Source of the DNA: Avena insularis
Taxonomy: Eukaryota; Streptophyta; Magnoliopsida; Poales; Poaceae
Direction: 5' to 3'
Assembly (NCBI GenBank): GCA_023614405.1
Contig: CM042697.1
Span: 470,190,792-470,254,791, forward strand
Length of the DNA: 64,000 nt
Positions 23,017-35,672 of this stretch are shown here, in pieces. Each line of letters opens with the position of its first letter. Position 1 is the first letter of the stretch. The notes beneath the pieces were generated by a model, which was not told the origin of the DNA, made no database searches, and saw nothing but the letters and a program-made list of their open reading frames with translations. The translations under genes and the position numbers were made by a program.

Positions 23017-24673
23017 TGTAGGGTTCGCAGCATAGAAAACAAATTTTTTCCTATGATGGGAATAACTATGTACCAAGATCTATCTACTAGATACAAACAA
23101 CGGGAGGATGTATATCCATAGAGAACATACCCTTGAAGACCGACAAAGCTTAACGAGTTAAACTCGTGGTTGATGTAGACGATCTCTTGCCGATCTCAAG
23201 ATTGAGAGGAAGTCCTAGCGCCGCAAATCAGTAGCGCATCCATGCTCGCACACATGTCCAAGGCACCGAGCAACCTCCGCCTCCTCGCTCCAGCGATGCA
23301 GCGGAAGCACAACTCTTTCTTGCCGAATAGTCACCGGGAACATGTATCTCACTAGTCCGAGACCATGGGGGATAAATTCTAGAGGGGGAGAGAGATCCTT
23401 CACGAGGATGTGTGAGTGAGAGAGAGGAGAGGGGGTGCCTTTTATAGGAGGAGGGGGGCACCCAAGGGGTTGTCCACCGGCCATGGGGGATGCCCCCTCC
23501 CCTCCTTCATTCATGTGGGTGGACACTCCACTCACAAAAATCTCTTCAATTCCCTCCACTCAAAATCCCACTCAAAATTGCTATTAAATTTCCACCAATT
23601 TTAATGCAAACTCTCATTAAATAAAACTCCTTTTACTTATTCAAAATTTGGTCATTTACTTTAATGACAAACATTCACATATAACCCCTTGCTAGTATTT
23701 CATTTCACATGCAAAAACACTTTCTGCAATTTCACCCGAAAACCTGTTTCGGTATCTAGTGAAATAAATTCCTGCGCTTGTTATTCTTTCCGGCATGAAA
23801 CTTTTGCTCTAATTGGATGTCGGTGTCTCTTAAGTGTGTCACCCTACGGTTCGTGAATAATGCGGACATGATCGAGACCCCTCTCGGATCAATAATCAGA
23901 AGCGGGATCTGGAGACCCATACTGACTCCCACAATTCAACGATGACTTTCTTGTGATCGTCGGAACCTTTTACACTAGTATCTTAATCCCTTTGTTTCAC
24001 GATATATTACATGTCCGAGATTCGATCATCGATATCTCCATACCTACTTTGATCTCGTTACTGACATGCATTCTTTTCTCGTTCCCGTGATATAACATTC
24101 TAGTGATCAAATCACTTGCTTGCAAGCTAACCAATGTGATATCACCGAGAGGGCCCAGAGTATATCTATCCGTCATCGGGATGAACAAATTCCACTCTCA
24201 ATCCATGGGCCTCAACATAACACTTTATTAGTTCTGAACCCATCTTTATAATCACCCTGTTATGATGTGATGTTTGATGTTATCAAGAAACTCTTCCGGT
24301 GTTAGTGATTGACATGATCTCATGGTCCAAAGATTAGGATCACTTCGTAAATTGTTATAGCAATATAAACTCAATGACTTTGATCGTAATGCTATACTTC
24401 GGATGAATGTTCATCACACCATTACACTAATGTTGTGATCTCGTTATTAACAACATCCAGTGTCCATGATCAGGAAACCTTGATCATCTTGTTAATCAAC
24501 GAGCTAGTTTATGAGAGAGGCATAACTAGAAACTTTATGTTTGTTTATTAAAAACACATGTATTAACATTTCCGTATTAATACAATTATAGCATGCAAAA
24601 TAAACATCTATCATATACTTGGAATACACATAATAAACTGTTTATTATTGCCTCTCAGGGCATATTCCCTTCA
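23017..24673 (-). mobile_element. Copia-type solo LTR in element L, TSD CCTTG
   Basis: Reads TGTAGGGTTCGCAGC... to ...GCATATTCCCTTCA on the plus strand (TG...CA). It is flanked by CCTTG at 23012-23016 and CCTTG at 24674-24678. No primer-binding site or coding region is attached, so it is a solo LTR (1657 bp) left by LTR-LTR recombination. The sequence is of the Angela/BARE-like 'GAGGCAATAATAA' class (recollection). Its homologue at 34015-35672 has the same target site in element R. Confidence 0.88.
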
Positions 24674-26655
24674 CCTTGCCCCTTGACACAGGAGCTATCC
24701 CATATCAAAATGACAAGGTAACAGATAGTGAGCATCTCAGCAATCCTTTTATTTACCATGAGCATGGTGCATAAATTTTCTCTCTCTCTCTTTTTTCTAT
24801 ATTTTTTTTCTGAGGATGCTTCATGGATTGCTCACTATGGTTATGCTGCAAGTTTCCACCATGATTAGGCATGGCTTAGGCTAGCGGCCCAGGCGTTTCT
24901 CTAACACACATACATAACTCCATGGACTTACAAGCTCCCCTTTTATTTCACACTGCCGACATCCATAAACAAAAGAGCATGATATCAACTGGGTAGATAT
25001 TTACAGGTGTTGAAAGCATTTCCGTGACAGCACGATTCTGCTAATTCCCAACTTATAAGTGCAAACATATATAACATAGATGACACAATGGTTCAAGTTT
25101 ATTAGGGGCAAGAAAAATAAAGTGTGCCATCAAGTTTGTGAGAGCTTTAATCACTAATTTTCACATAATAAGTTTAATTTGGAAGATAGATAAAACAAGA
25201 ATATACTTGGAATGGTGTAACACACCATGCATAGGAACTTATAGTGGACACTTTGGAATAACTTGTTTCTTGGGAGTTGTATGCAAGAGCAGAGCTTACT
25301 AATACAAGTGGAGGCTAGCAAAAGACTAGGAGCGACCAACTAAGAGAGCAATAATGGCCATAATCATGCAGAGCGACAAAACATTATCAATCAAAGCATA
25401 AAGTGGTACCACAAGTCAAAAACTAAATGATCAAAGAGGCTAATGTGACTAGTGCATAGTCATAACATGGTGTGAGCATGTGCCAAGTCAACCCAAACAA
25501 AGCATCAAAGGAGAATACCACAATATTTTGCTTTTGTATGCTAAAACAACGCATGATTCTTTCAAGGCACATTAAGCAATCTCAATTGTTTGGAACAAGT
25601 CATGCTACATCAATAATCACTAAGCATAAGGTCAAAACAACATCTAGAATGACATGATAAAGTCTAAGTCACGGTCAAAGCAAGCTCCCTTTTGTACCAC
25701 TATAAGCATGAAACTTTCTACTCTTTTCCAACACCAATCAACTTATTTGAAACAACACAGCGAAAGCGGGGGCCCAGCTACTTTATTCAAGCAAACTAAG
25801 CAAACTAAAACTAAAAAAAAACTAAGACGCTCCAAGAACAACACAACAGTGCGTGAAACAATAAAAATGAAGTGTCTAGAAAGACCTGTGATTTTTATTG
25901 ATTAAGAAGGGGATGCCTTGGGCATCCCCAAGCTTTGACGCTTGTACCTCTTGAATATTTCTCGGGGTGACACGGGGTGGCATCGCCAAGCTTGAGCTTT
26001 GTCCATTCTTCATCTCATTACATCATTCTTCCCCTACACCTGAAAATTTCCTTCATACAAAACTTCACACAATCTTCATTAGCAACATTAGTGCATTCAA
26101 GATAATAAACCTTTGGTTTAGTTTCAACACAGCAAAACTTTAATTAAAAACACAAGCTACTGTATCAATTCCTTTAAAAAGCTCAAGTGATCAAGAAGAA
26201 CTCAAAAAGAAAACGATAAAGAGGGAAATGCAAATACAAATAATGGCAGAAATATATCAAAACAGACCAGTAGGTAAAAACTGATTTTTTCGAAGACCTT
26301 CTGGTGCTCAAATCGAAAAGTGTTGAACTAACGAAACTTATCTAACAACCTGGGTCATTTACTCATAAATTTACATATAATCCGACATATAGAGATTTTT
26401 CACGAATATTTACAGTGAAGCACAAAAATCTGTTTCGGGACAACAACTTCTCCAAATCTTACTTTTCTCTCATTAGAGGTTATTCTTGGCACAAAAATCA
26501 AATAAAAAGGATAAGGAGAGGTTATTACTGAAGTAATAACTTCCAAGACTCAAGAAAACTATTGGGTTATCTCCCAAGAAGTACTTTTCTTTAACGCCTT
26601 TAAGTTAGGCACAAGAAGCAAGAAGCAAGTATTTTCAAATGAAGAAGCATTGACA

Positions 26656-27482
26656 TCAAATTTTCCCCCTACCTTTCTTACTTTTACTCTTATCTTTAGG
26701 GAATGTATGATTGCTTGTTGGAGAAGCAAAATGCATAATGCCTCTTCCCACATCTATTATTGCTCCAAGGAGTTTCAGTTGGGATCTTCCAAGTGTAATT
26801 TGTCCTTTTCCTACACATTCAATAAAAAGATAATCAGTAGACACCACTTTCCCTAAGATCTTTGTAAACACTCCTTCAGATATTCCAATGGGAAATTTAG
26901 TTGCATTATTGGTAAGAGATATTTCTTCTCCTCCTTTAGAAAGTCCCCAAAGATTCAAAGACTCATAGATATCTTTAGGCATAAGAAAAAATTCAGATAT
27001 GATATCACAACGAGCATCAAAAGTTTCATTGTTTATAACAACTTTTATTGTAGGAAACCATTTTGAAGGCTTAGAATTTATTGGAACATATTCATGATGC
27101 TCTCTAAGCATGTTATAGCAATCTTTTAAACTAGATGTACTGGTCTGAAGAGTGTTTAACCTAGCATAGCTGTTTACAAAGGAAGAATCAGATTTGCTAC
27201 ACAAATTATAAATTGTAATCAACTTCTTTATGGCATCCAAAGCTTCATCCTCATTACATTGGAAAAAATCTCTTCTTGCTATAGCATCCAAAGAATATCT
27301 ATAACAAAGAGCAATATCATGGTAGAAACTGTTAAGAACCAAGCCTAGAGTCATTTTAGGCTCAGTTTTTCCATGTGAATCAGAAATTCTAGCCAAGCTT
27401 CTTTGAAACTCTCTTCACTTCCTTGTTTGAAAGTAAAAATCATTTCCATAGGTGACACAGTGATTGGAACAACACTAGACAT
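26656..27482 (-). pseudogene. Gag/retropepsin-like gene of element L, frameshifted
   Basis: The ATG at 27482 opens ...SPMEMIFTFKQGSEESFKEA and then shifts frame near 27395. The long frame 27396-26656 continues with ISDSHGKTEPKM, DIALCYRYSLDAIARRDFF, KPSKWFPTIKVVINN and RCDIISEFFLMPKDIYESL...IECVGKGQITLGRSQLKLLG. The latter resembles a retropepsin fold (D-x-G-A...ILGRPFL in active enzymes), but the catalytic triplet region is DIIS, so no proteolytic activity is expected. Roughly 70% of residues match the R copy at 31217-32152. Confidence 0.7.
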
Positions 27483-27762
27483 GGTAGCAATTTGAAGTAG
27501 GAACTATTTTTTTGTGTTTTTGATAAGAAAAAGGAAACCAAATGAAACTATATTTTTGTAATTTTTTTTGGTAAAAAGAAGCAAGCAGAACAAAGAAAAG
27601 AAACTAAGCAAATCAAAAACAAAGCAAAGAGAATGGTTGTGAAAGACTCCCATTGTAAAGCTGTCCTTAACTCCCCGACAACGGCACCAGAAAAATCCTT
27701 GATGTGGCCCAGTCAATTGCAGATCTTCGTTCAGAGACCCCAAGAGGAAGGTATGATGAGCA

Positions 27763-28047
27763 TGAAGGGAATATGCCCTGAGAGGCAATAATAAAGTGGT
27801 TATTATGTATATTCCAAGTATATGATAGATGTTTATTTTGCATGCTATAATTGTATTAATACGGAAACATTAATACATGTGTGTTTAATAAACAAACAGA
27901 AAGTTCCTAGTTATGCCTCTCTTATAAACTAGCTTGTTGATTAACAAGATGATCAAGGTTTCCTGATCATAGACATTGGATTTTGTTAATAATGAGGTCA
28001 CAACATTATTAGAATGGTGTGATGAACATTCATCCGAAGTATAGCAT
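27763..28047 (+). mobile_element. Truncated copia-type LTR fragment
   Basis: Starts TGAAGGGAATATGCCCTGAG inside the 5' LTR of L and matches the first ~285 bp of the solo LTR at 34015-35672. It is cut at 28047 where element R's LTR begins. The five bases before it are GAGCA; the other TSD copy is missing. Confidence 0.75.
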
Positions 28048-30998
28048 TGATACGTCAGAAACGTATCTACAATTTTTGATGTTCCATGCTTGTTTAGTAT
28101 CTACTTTGCTTTGCTTTGTCCACACTTTGAGGTGTTATTTTATATGTTTTCTGGTACTAACCTATTAACAAGTAGCCACAGTGCCAGTTGCCTGTTTTCT
28201 GCTGCTTTTGGTTCCAGAAAAGCTAGTATAGAAATATTCTCGGAATTGGACGGGACAAAAGCCGAAGTCAATATTTCACCAAGGAGAACACTGAGTCTAG
28301 AGGAGATACGGAGGGGCGCCATAGGGCGGCTGCACCCCCCCCCCAGGTGATGACCCACAAGTGTAGGGGATCGCAACAGGCTTCACGGGTAGTATTACCC
28401 AATTTATTGATTCGACACAAGGGGATCCAAAGAATACTTGCAAGCCTTAACAACTGAGTTGTCAATTCAGCTGCACCTGGAAATAGTTCTTGCTCACAGA
28501 AGTTTATCGGTAGCATCAGTTTGGTAGTAGCAACAGCAAAGCAACAACAGTAGTGAAACAGTAGCAATAGTAACAATAACGGTAACAGCAGGATTCGAGT
28601 GCGCTAGGCATAGGGATGGATGGACGGGCGTTGCATGGACAAGTCTAAACATGTAACTTCAAGATCTAGGGCATTGCAAATAAATAATAACAAGCATCCA
28701 AGTACTAAACAATCCTAGGCATGTGCTCCAAATATAGTCATACGTGCTCGCAATGAGAACTTGCACATCTTCTGTCCAGCCAGCCCGTAGCAGCGGGGCC
28801 TCTAGGGAACTACTGGCAATTAAGGTGCTCCTTTTAATAAAGCACCGAAGCAAAGCATTAGCACTCCGTGAACACATGTGATCCTCACACCACAACCATC
28901 CCCTCCGGTTGTCCCAATTATTGTAACTTTGGGGCCTTTGGATCCGGACAATGATATGCGTACACAACTTGCAGATAAGATTACAAATAATACTATCATA
29001 ATGATTCAATAATAAGTTCAGATCTGAGATCATGGCACTCGGGCCCTAGTGACAAACATTAAGCACAACAAGTTGCAACAAAGTCAAATAGCACTAATAG
29101 AGATACTAATCACTATGCCCTAACAGATCTTATTTGATTACATGATAGAACTCATCCAATCCCTACTATCCCCAAGCCTACAGCGGGGGATTACTCACTC
29201 ATGGATGAGGGAAACATCAGTGGTTGATGGAGATGCGTTGGTGATGATGATGGCGATGATCCTCTCAAATTCCCCGACCCGACAGGGTGCCAGAACGGAG
29301 TTTCTGGATCTGAATCTTGGTTTCTGGTGGCTGCGGCGGAGCGGAACTCTTTCTGGAAAACTATCGAACCCCCTTGGTTTTTAGGTTGAAAGGCAACTTA
29401 TAGGCACAGAGGGAGGCCGAGGGGTGCCTGGGTTGGCTGCACCCCCCAGGCGCGGCCAATGGTGGGCCCGCGCCTGGCATGGGTGTGGGCCCCCAGGCCC
29501 CTTCTCCTTCTCGTCTTCTGGCTCCATGGATCTGGTGAAATATAATTTTTGGCATATTTTTCGGGATTTTTCCTGATAGTTGATTTTCTGCACAAAAACA
29601 AGACACCAAGGTAATTCTGCTGAAAACAGCGTCAGTCCGTGTTAGTTGTATCCAAATCACACAAGTTTATAGGAGAACCAATAGCAAAGTGTTCGAGAAA
29701 GTAGATACGTTTTGGATGTATCACCAGGCGCGGACTAGGGTGGGCTCGCGCCTGGGCAGGGTGTGGGCCCCCTAGCCACCTCACAGCCTCGCCTCTTCGC
29801 CTATAAGAAGCCCCCGATGCCTAAACCCTAAGCACCCGATCAATATTCCACGAAACCGTCTGTAGCCGCCACCACCATCGTCCCTAGATCGAGGGGTCTA
29901 AAGTTCTTCCCAGCACCCTGCCGGAGGGGAGATCATCCCGGAGGCCTTCTTCTTCATCATGCCAACCTCCGGTATGAAGCGTGAGTAGTTCCACCTTGGA
30001 CTACGGGTCCATGTAGTAGCTAGATGGTTGTATCTCCTCCTTGTGCTTTCATGTATAGATCTTGTGAGCTCCGTTCATGATCAAGATCTCATCTATTTGT
30101 AATCATGCATGTTGTGTTTATGGGATCCGATGGATATTGAGATTACTATGTCAGATTGATTAATGGTTTTGTCTTATTGATTCTATCATGTCTGTGTTGT
30201 TTGTGATCTTGCATGCTCTCCGTTGTTAGTAGCTATCTTGGCCAAGTAGTTGCTAGTGACTCCAAGAGGGGGTATTTATGCTCGATGGTGGGTTCATGCC
30301 TCTATTTAATCAAGGGAAGTGACAGAAATCTCTAAGGTTGTAGATGTGCTGTTACCACTAGGGAGAAAACAACGGTCTCTTGTTCATGGAACAAGTGGAT
30401 TGTTTACCTTACACACTTTGCTTAAAGAAGTTGTCTGTTGCTTGCAACTTAATACTAGAGGGGGTTCGGATGATAACCCAAAGGTGGACGTCTAGTCATA
30501 GATGCAGTTGGATGGCGGTCTATGTATATTGTTTTATTGCCCAATCGAATCTCATAGGATCTTTATGTCTAGTATTGCATTGTTATGCCTTGCTCAGTCC
30601 TGTCAATTGCCCTGCTGTAATTTGTTTACCCAGCATGCCATGTTTGTTTATCTAAGGAGAACACCTCTAGTGAACTATGGACCCCGGTCCAATATTTACC
30701 ATTGATACATCTTCCACTGTTATTGTTTACTTGCTTCAAACCTCCTTTCACTTTCCACACCATATAGTTAATCCTTTGTTACAGCAATCGGTGAGATTGA
30801 CAACCTCATAGTTAGTTGGGGCAAAGTCTTGAGTTTGTGTTGTGCAGGTTTCCACGTTGCTTGCAACAGCTTTGAGACATTTCCTTCCTCCTACCGTTTC
30901 GATAACCTCGGTTTCTTACTAAGGGAAAACTTGCTGTTGTGCTGCATCATACCTTGCTCTTGGGGTTTCTCGACGAAGCGCTCCACGTTAACCACACA
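28048..30998 (+). repeat. 5' LTR of element R (interrupted)
   Basis: Begins TGATACGTCAGAAACGTATC. Positions 28048-28347 continue at 29729 after the solo LTR insertion and its TSD copy. It ends ...CTCCACGTTAACCACACA, just before the leader. Short open frames inside LTRs of this family (for example around 30380-30700) recur in every copy and are not genes. Confidence 0.75.
28348..29723 (-). mobile_element. Gypsy-type solo LTR, TSD CCAGG
   Basis: The plus strand starts TGATGACCCACAAGTGTAGG and ends GGATGTATCA. It is flanked by CCAGG at 28343-28347 and CCAGG at 29724-29728. Read on the minus strand it begins TGATACATCCAAAACGTATC, an LTR of a different TGATAC-type gypsy family from its host. With 1376 bp and no internal region, it is a solo LTR. 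Confidence 0.88.
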
Positions 30999-31216
30999 AC
31001 AAGATTTTCTAGCGCCATTGCCGGGGAGGCTAAGGACGTCTTCACAAGGGGAGTCCTCCTCAACCTTTCTCTTTACTTTGTTTTTGGTTTGCTTAGTTTC
31101 TTTTGCTTGGTTTTGTTTGCCTCTTTTTATCAAAAACTCCAAAAAAAATAGTTTAGTTTGGTTTGCTTTCTCTTATCAAAAACACAAAAAAATTAGTTCT
31201 TGCTCTAGTTGCTACT

Positions 31217-32152
31217 ATGTATGGTTTTGGTCCAATCCCTATGTCACCTATGGAAAGGATCTTTACTTTCAAGCAAGGAAGTGCAGAGAGTTCCAAAGAA
31301 TCTTGGTCTAGAATCTCTGCTTTACAAAGGGAAACTGAGCCTAAGATGAGTCTTAGCTTGGTTATTAATAGTTTCTACCACGGTATTGCTCTTTGTTATA
31401 GATATGCTTTGGATGCTGTGGATGAGAAAGATATTTTTCGTTGTACTGAGAATGAAGCTTTAGATGCTATAAATAGGTTGATTATAATCTATAGTATGCC
31501 TGGCAAGTCTGATTCTTCTTTTATAGACATTTATGCTAGGTTGAACACTCTTGAGTCCAATACTGCTGCTTTGAACAGTTGCTATCACACACTTCGAGAG
31601 CACTATGTTTATGTTCCTATAAATTTTGAGCCTTCAAAGTGGTTTCCCACAATCAAAGTCTCTATAAATAGTGCAACTTTTGATGCTCGCTGTGATATCA
31701 TGTCTGAATTTTGCCTTATGCTTAAAGATATTTATGAGTATTTGAGTCTTTGGGTACTTTCTAAAGGAGGAGAAGAAATATCTCTTACCAATAATGCAAC
31801 TTCATTACCCATTAGAATATCTGAAAGTGTGTTTACAAAAATCTCAGGGAAAATGGTGTCTACTGATTATCTTGTTATTGAATGTGTAGGCAAAGGACAG
31901 ATCACACTTGGAAGATCCCTACTGAAACACCTTGGAGAAATAATAGATGTGGGAAAAGGCATTATGCATTTTGCTCCTCCAGTAAGAAATCATATTTTCC
32001 CTCAAGAGAAGAAGAAAGGTAAGAAAGGTAGGAGCAAGAGAGTTGATGTTAATTCTTTTTCATTTGAAATACTTGATTTCTTGCTTTTTGTGCCTAACGT
32101 AAAGGCGTTAAAGAAAAGTACTTGTTGGGAGATAACCGAAGAGGTTTCTTGA
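31217..32152 (+). CDS. Gag/retropepsin-like protein of element R
   Basis: An open frame of 311 residues from the ATG at 31217. N-terminal part: MSPMERIFTFKQGSAESSKE, EPKMSLSLVINSFYHGIALC, ENEALDAINRLIIIYSMPGK. The middle WFPTIKVSINSATFDARCDI...LMLKDIYEYLSL and the later VIECVGKGQITLGRSLLKHL are laid out like a retropepsin with the catalytic loop replaced by DIMS, so it is probably inactive. The C-terminus has a basic KKGKKGRSKR stretch. No zinc knuckle, RT or integrase follows, so the element is non-autonomous. The frame is intact whereas L's copy is frameshifted. Confidence 0.7.
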   Translation: MYGFGPIPMSPMERIFTFKQGSAESSKESWSRISALQRETEPKMSLSLVINSFYHGIALCYRYALDAVDEKDIFRCTENEALDAINRLIIIYSMPGKSDSSFIDIYARLNTLESNTAALNSCYHTLREHYVYVPINFEPSKWFPTIKVSINSATFDARCDIMSEFCLMLKDIYEYLSLWVLSKGGEEISLTNNATSLPIRISESVFTKISGKMVSTDYLVIECVGKGQITLGRSLLKHLGEIIDVGKGIMHFAPPVRNHIFPQEKKKGKKGRSKRVDVNSFSFEILDFLLFVPNVKALKKSTCWEITEEVS

Positions 32153-34009
32153 GTCTTGGAAGTTATTAATTCAGTAATGACCTCTCCTTATCCTTTTTGT
32201 TTCCTTTTTGTGCCAAGAATGACCTCTAATGAGAGGGAAGTAAGATTTGGGGAGTTGCTGTCCCGAAACAGATTTCTATCCTCAACCATAAAAATTCGTG
32301 AGGAGTCTCTGTAAGTCGGATTGAGCTGAAAATTTACGAATACATCTCCCAGTATGTTATCTAACTTTCTTTAGTTCAACACTTTTTGATTTGAGCAATA
32401 TAAGGTCTTCGAAAAAATCGGTTTCTACCTGCTTGTCTGTTTTGACAGATTTGTACCATTATTTGCATTTGCTTCTTATTGATTCCTTTTTGGTTCTTTT
32501 TGGGAAATTGAGATTTTTGAAGGAGTTGCTAGAGTAGCTTGTGTTTTTAGTGAAAGTTTTGCTGTTTTAAAGCTAAACCCAAGGGTCTATTATCTTTTGA
32601 ATACACTAATGTTGCTAATGAAGATTGTGTGAAGTTTTGTATGAAGGAAATTTTCAGGTGTAGGGGAAGAATGATGTAATGAGATGAAGAATGGAAAATG
32701 CTCAAGCTTGGGGATGCCACCCCGTGTCACCCCGAGAAATATTCAAGAGGTACAAGCGTCAAAGCTTGGGGATGCCCAAGGCATCCCCTTCTTAATCAAT
32801 AAAAATCCCAAGTCTTTCTAGACACTTCATTTTTATTGTTTCATGCACTATTGTGTTGTTCTTGGAGCGTCTTAGTTTTTGTTTTTAGTTTTAGTTTGCT
32901 TGAATAAAGTAGTTGGACCCCCGCTTTCGCTGTGTTGTTTCAAATAAGTTGATTGGTGTTGGAAAAGAGTAGAAAGTTTCATGCTTATAGTGGTGCAAAA
33001 GGGAGCTTGCTTTGACCGTGACTTAGACTTTATCATGTCATGCTAGATGTTGTTTTGACCTTATGCTTAGTTATTATTGATGTAGCATTACTTGTTCCAA
33101 ACAATTGAGATTGCTTAATGTGCCTTGAAAGAATCATGCGTTGTTTTAGCATACAAAAGCAAAATATTGTGGTATTCTCCTTTGATGCTTTGTTTGTGTT
33201 GACTTGGCACATGCTCACACCATGTTATGACTATGCACCAGTCACCTTAGCCTCTTTGATCATTTAGTTTTTGACTTGTGGTACCACTTTATTCTTTAAT
33301 TGATAATGTTTTGTCGCTCTGCATGATTATGGCCATTATTGCTCTCTTAGTTGGTCGCTCTTAGTCTTTTGCTAGCCTCCACTTGTATTAGTAAGCTCTA
33401 CTCTTGCATCCAACTCCCAAGAAACAAGTTATTCCAAAGTGTCCACTATAAGTTCCTATGCATGGTGTGTTACACCATTCCAAGTATATTCTTGTTTTAT
33501 CTATCTTCCAAATTAAACTTATTATGTGAAAATTAGTGATTAAAGCTCTCACAAACTTGATGGCACACTTTATTTTTCTTGCCCCTAATAAACTTGAACC
33601 ATTGTGTCATCTATGTTATATATGTTTGCACTTATAAGTTGGGAATTAGCAGACCCGTGCTATCACGGAAATGCTTTCAACACCTGCAAATATCTACCCA
33701 GTTGATATCATGCTCTTTTGTTTATGGATGTCGGCAGTGTGAAATAAAAGGGGAGCTTGTAAGTCCATGGAGTTATGTATGTGTGTTAGAGAAACGCCTG
33801 GGCCGCTAGCCTAAGCCATGCCTAATCATGGTGGAAACTTGCAGCATAACAATAGTGAGCAATCCATGAAGCATCCTCAGAAAAAAAATATAGAAAAAAG
33901 AGAGAGAAAAAATTTATGCACCATGCTCATGGTAAATAAAAGGATTGTTGAGAGGCTCACTATCTGTTACCTTGTCATTTTGATATGGGATAGCTCCTGT
34001 GTCATGGGG
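32153..34009 (+). other. Non-coding 3' module of element R
   Basis: Shared, with minor differences, by L (inverted), C (43648-45580) and D (inverted). It includes a strongly conserved segment with paired AAGCTTGGGGATGCC motifs and GGCATCCCCTTCTTAATCAA (about 32700-32800). No coding capacity. Similarity to L jumps from roughly 70-85% to about 98% near 32,605. Confidence 0.6.
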
Positions 34010-34014
34010 CAAGG

Positions 34015-35672
34015 TGAAGGGAATATGTCCCGAGAGGCAATAATAAAGTGTTTATTATGTGTATTCCAAGTATATGATAGATGTTTATTTTGCATGCTAT
34101 AATTGTATTAATACGAAAACATTAATACATGTGTGTTTAATAAACAAACATAAAGTTCCTAGTTATGCCTCTCTCATAAACTAGCTCGTTGATTAATAAG
34201 ATGATCAAGGTTTCCTGATCATGGACATTGGATGTTGTTAATAACGAGGTCACAACATTAGTGTAATGGTGTGATGAACATTCATCCGAAGTATATCATT
34301 ATGATCAAAGTCATTGAGTTTATATTGCTATAAAAATTTACGAAGTGATCCTAATCCTTAGACCATGAGATCATGTCAATCACTAACACCAGAAGAGTTT
34401 CTTGATAACATCAAACATCACACCGTAACAGGGTGATTATAAAGATGGGTTTAGAACTAATAAAGTGTTATGTTGAGGCCCATGGATCGAGAGTGGAATT
34501 TGTTCATCCCGATGACGGATAGATATACTCTGGGCCCTCTCGGTGATATCACATTGGTTAGCTTGCAAGCAAGTGATTTGATCACTAGAATCTTATATCA
34601 CGGGAATGAGAAAAGAATGCATGTCAACAACGAAATCAAACTAGGTATGGAGATACCGATGATCGAATCTCGGACATGTAATATATCGTGAAACAAAGGG
34701 ATTAAGATACTAGCGTAAAAGGTTCTGATAATCACAAGAAAGTCATCGTTGAATGTGTGGGAGTCAGTATGGGTCTCCAGATCCCGCTTCTGATTATTGA
34801 TCCGAGAGGGGTCTCGATCATGTCCGCATTATTCACGAACCGTAGGGTGACACACTTAAGAGACACCGGCATCCAATTAGAGCAAAAGTTTCATGTCGGA
34901 AAGAATAACAAGCGTAGGAATTTATTTCACTAGATACCAAAACAGGTTTTCGGGTGAAAAATTGCAGAAAGTGTTTTTGCATGTGAAATGAAATACTAGC
35001 AAGGGGTTATATGTGAATGTTTGTCATTAAAGTAATTGACCAAATTCTGAATAAATAAAAGGAGTTTTATTTAATGAGAGTTTGCATTAAAATTGGTGGA
35101 AATTTAATAGCAATTTTGAGTGGGATTTTGAGTGGAGAGAATTGAAGAGATTTTTGTGAGTGGAGTGTCCTCCCACATGAATGAAGGAGGGGAGGGGGCA
35201 GCCCCCATGGCCGGTGTCCAACCCCTTGGGTGCCCCCCTCCTCCTATAAAAGGCACCCCTCTCCTCTCTCTCACTCACCCATCCTCGTGAAGGATCTCTC
35301 TCCCCCTCTAGAATTTATCCCCATGGTCTCGGACTAGCGAGATACATGTTCCCGGTGGATATTTGGCAAGAAAGAGTTGTGCTTCCGCTGCATCTCTGGA
35401 GCGAGGAGGCGGAGGTTGCTCGGTGCCTCGGACGTGTGTGCGAGCATGGATGCGCTGCTGATTTGCGGCGCTAGGACTTCCTCTCGATCTTGAGATCGGC
35501 AAGAGATCGTCTACATCAACCACGAGTTTAACTCGTTAAGCTTTGTGGGTCTTCAAGGGTATGTTCTCTACGGATATACATCCGCCCATTGTTTGTATCT
35601 AGTAGATAGATCTTGGTACATAGTTATTCCCATCATAGGAAAAATTTTATTTTCTATGTTGCGAACCCTACA
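34015..35672 (+). mobile_element. Copia-type solo LTR in element R, TSD CAAGG
   Basis: TGAAGGGAATATGTCCCGAG ... GCGAACCCTACA, 1658 bp, flanked by CAAGG at 34010-34014 and CAAGG at 35673-35677. It is the inverted counterpart of 23017-24673, with the same insertion site in the host element. A single uninterrupted CAAGG/CCTTG occupies the matching site in C (45583-45587) and D (41272-41276). Confidence 0.9.

Larger units (their letters stand above)
22925..27762 (-). mobile_element. Element L: non-autonomous gypsy-like retrotransposon (TGATACGTC family), 3'-truncated
   Basis: Minus strand. The end of the 5' LTR is at 27700-27762 (LTR end ...GGGCCACATCA), followed on the minus strand by a leader with TTTTTCTGGTGCCGTTGTCG, then a gag/protease-like gene (27482-26656) and a long non-coding 3' module. 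It is cut off at 22925, short of the polypurine tract and 3' LTR. A copia-type solo LTR (23017-24673) sits inside it. It pairs colinearly, in inverted order, with element R: left plus right coordinates sum to about 58,690 throughout. Its 5' LTR is interrupted at 27763 by another copia LTR fragment. Confidence 0.75.

Noticed and set aside
30380..30705. Open frames repeated at 30.4-30.7, 37.6-37.8 and 60.3-60.5 kb
   Set aside because: They are the same LTR segment in three copies; frames are not conserved in length or start.
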